Part shown: piece by piece, positions 63,442-64,000 of the stretch
Layout: every line of letters begins with the position of its first letter
Numbering within the stretch: the first letter of the stretch is position 1
DNA from: Vibrio salinus
Lineage (GTDB): Bacteria; Pseudomonadota; Gammaproteobacteria; Enterobacterales; Vibrionaceae
NCBI RefSeq assembly: GCF_021272385.1
Contig: NZ_JAJSDZ010000010.1
Coordinates: 124,001 to 188,000, forward strand
Direction of reading: 5' to 3'
DNA length: 64,000 nucleotides
The notes under the pieces: model-generated
What the model was told of the DNA's origin: nothing
What the model saw: only the letters and a program-made list of their open reading frames with translations
Databases searched by the model: none
Position numbers and translations under genes: made by a program

Positions 63442-64000
63442 ATGGAAACGCTCCTGCAGCAATTTATTTTTTCCACAAAAGTGACCGGCCCTATCTGCTT
63501 AATGTTGTTTTTAGGTATGTTTTTTAAACGAACCCGCCTCATTGACGATCACTTCATCGAAGTTGCTTCAAAGCTGGTTTTCAGGGTGACGCTGCCCGCT
63601 TTATTATTTCTCAGTGTCATCAGTTCAAATCATAATCTTTTGGAAAGCGGCGAGATGGTTTTATACGGGGTCAGTGCCAGTTTTTCCTTTTTTATCCTCA
63701 CCTGGCTCCTTATTAAAACTGTCCAGCCAACAAACCCGGACATCGATGTCATTATTCAGGGGTCTTATCGTGGGAACACGGCCATTGTCGGACTGGCCTA
63801 CGTCGCTAACTTATATGGCAGTCAGGGCATCGCACATGCCGCACTGTACGTTGCAGGAATGACCCTGTTATTCAATATACAGGCGGTCATCATTTTGAGT
63901 CCAAAAAACGAAGGCGTGGGATTAAAAACCGTTACAACAGTGACAAAGACACTGACAAAAAACCCTCTGATTATTGCGATTCTTGTCGGCATCGCGTTTT
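63442..64000 (+). CDS. AEC-family (auxin efflux carrier-like) transporter, 3' cut
   Basis: From an ATG at 63442 the frame stays open to the window edge (186 codons). The product reads METLLQQFIFSTKVTGPICL and continues with FLGMFFKRTRLIDDHFIEVA, RVTLPALLFLSVISS and QGSYRGNTAIVGLAYVANLY, typical of AEC transporters, which export or import small organic acids such as malate. AAGGA precedes the ATG. Family length is about 310, so roughly the C-terminal 40% lies beyond the edge. Confidence 0.85.
   Translation, partial: METLLQQFIFSTKVTGPICLMLFLGMFFKRTRLIDDHFIEVASKLVFRVTLPALLFLSVISSNHNLLESGEMVLYGVSASFSFFILTWLLIKTVQPTNPDIDVIIQGSYRGNTAIVGLAYVANLYGSQGIAHAALYVAGMTLLFNIQAVIILSPKNEGVGLKTVTTVTKTLTKNPLIIAILVGIAF

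Overview
The window looks like a segment of the smaller chromosome (chromosome II type) of a Vibrio or close Vibrionaceae relative. The evidence is gene content. A VcINDY-like Na+/dicarboxylate symporter, a GlgX, an SstT, a DUF368 (UptA-type) protein, a YcgR-like PilZ protein, a YbgA-MerR-photolyase operon and a second pst operon occur close together, as I remember for the V. cholerae VCA00xx region. A Fur-box-controlled sit/feo pair, an Lpp lipoprotein and many c-di-GMP genes fit the same group. Base composition is moderate, with AT-rich intergenic gaps. I see no rRNA, tRNA, CRISPR array, prophage or intact insertion sequence.

Layout. 1-1606: divergent argO (cut by the left edge) and argP. 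1595-7870 (minus): a MATE exporter followed by a five-gene NikABCDE/Opp-type ABC importer, in one operon. 8072-15174: accessory single genes (Nudix, AraC plus a second FabA, a YaeR-like VOC protein, DUF2391, DUF2000, ASCH, DUF211 plus a VIT/CCC1 transporter, a HAD phosphatase, AraC). 15339-20900: periplasmic DsrE, a LysR-MerR-CMD cluster, DUF1127, a LysE/RhtB exporter with an AraC regulator, and a membrane GGEEF cyclase. 21113-21470: a small membrane-protein ORF flanked by strong inverted repeats. 21508-25196: pstSCAB with candidate Pho boxes. 25297-29017: a sugar-type ABC importer with a lipoprotein binding protein. 29800-36714: feoA-feoA-feoB-feoC divergent from a SitABCD-type metal importer, with a near-perfect Fur box between them. 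36854-38730: HD hydrolase, C_GCAxxG_C_C protein, GGCT-like protein and an unknown. 38814-41623: DEAD-box helicase, lpp, and a convergent L,D-transpeptidase. 41620-44784: YbgA, MerR and photolyase genes in one operon with the transpeptidase, behind a 25-bp palindrome. 45066-48993: two translationally coupled TPR proteins (one with a degenerate and one with an intact GGDEF domain) followed by a PilZ protein. 49096-57794: UptA, SstT, Sel1-repeat protein, GlgX, ABC exporter, DUF445. 57854-59351: an IclR regulator with a protein resembling an arginase fold without its metal ligands. 59557-63076: a chemoreceptor and a DASS symporter. 63181-63361: a MITE-like palindromic element. 63442-64000: an AEC-family transporter cut by the right edge.

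Themes. Metal and phosphate acquisition dominate the importers (Nik-like, Feo, Sit, Pst). A c-di-GMP module (two GGEEF proteins, one degenerate partner, one PilZ receptor) is the most coherent signalling system. The most promising undescribed items are the coupled degenerate/active TPR-GGDEF pair, the arginase-like pseudoenzyme under IclR, the MATE-plus-ABC operon, and the small ORF between inverted repeats. Everything here was read by eye; no database search was run.
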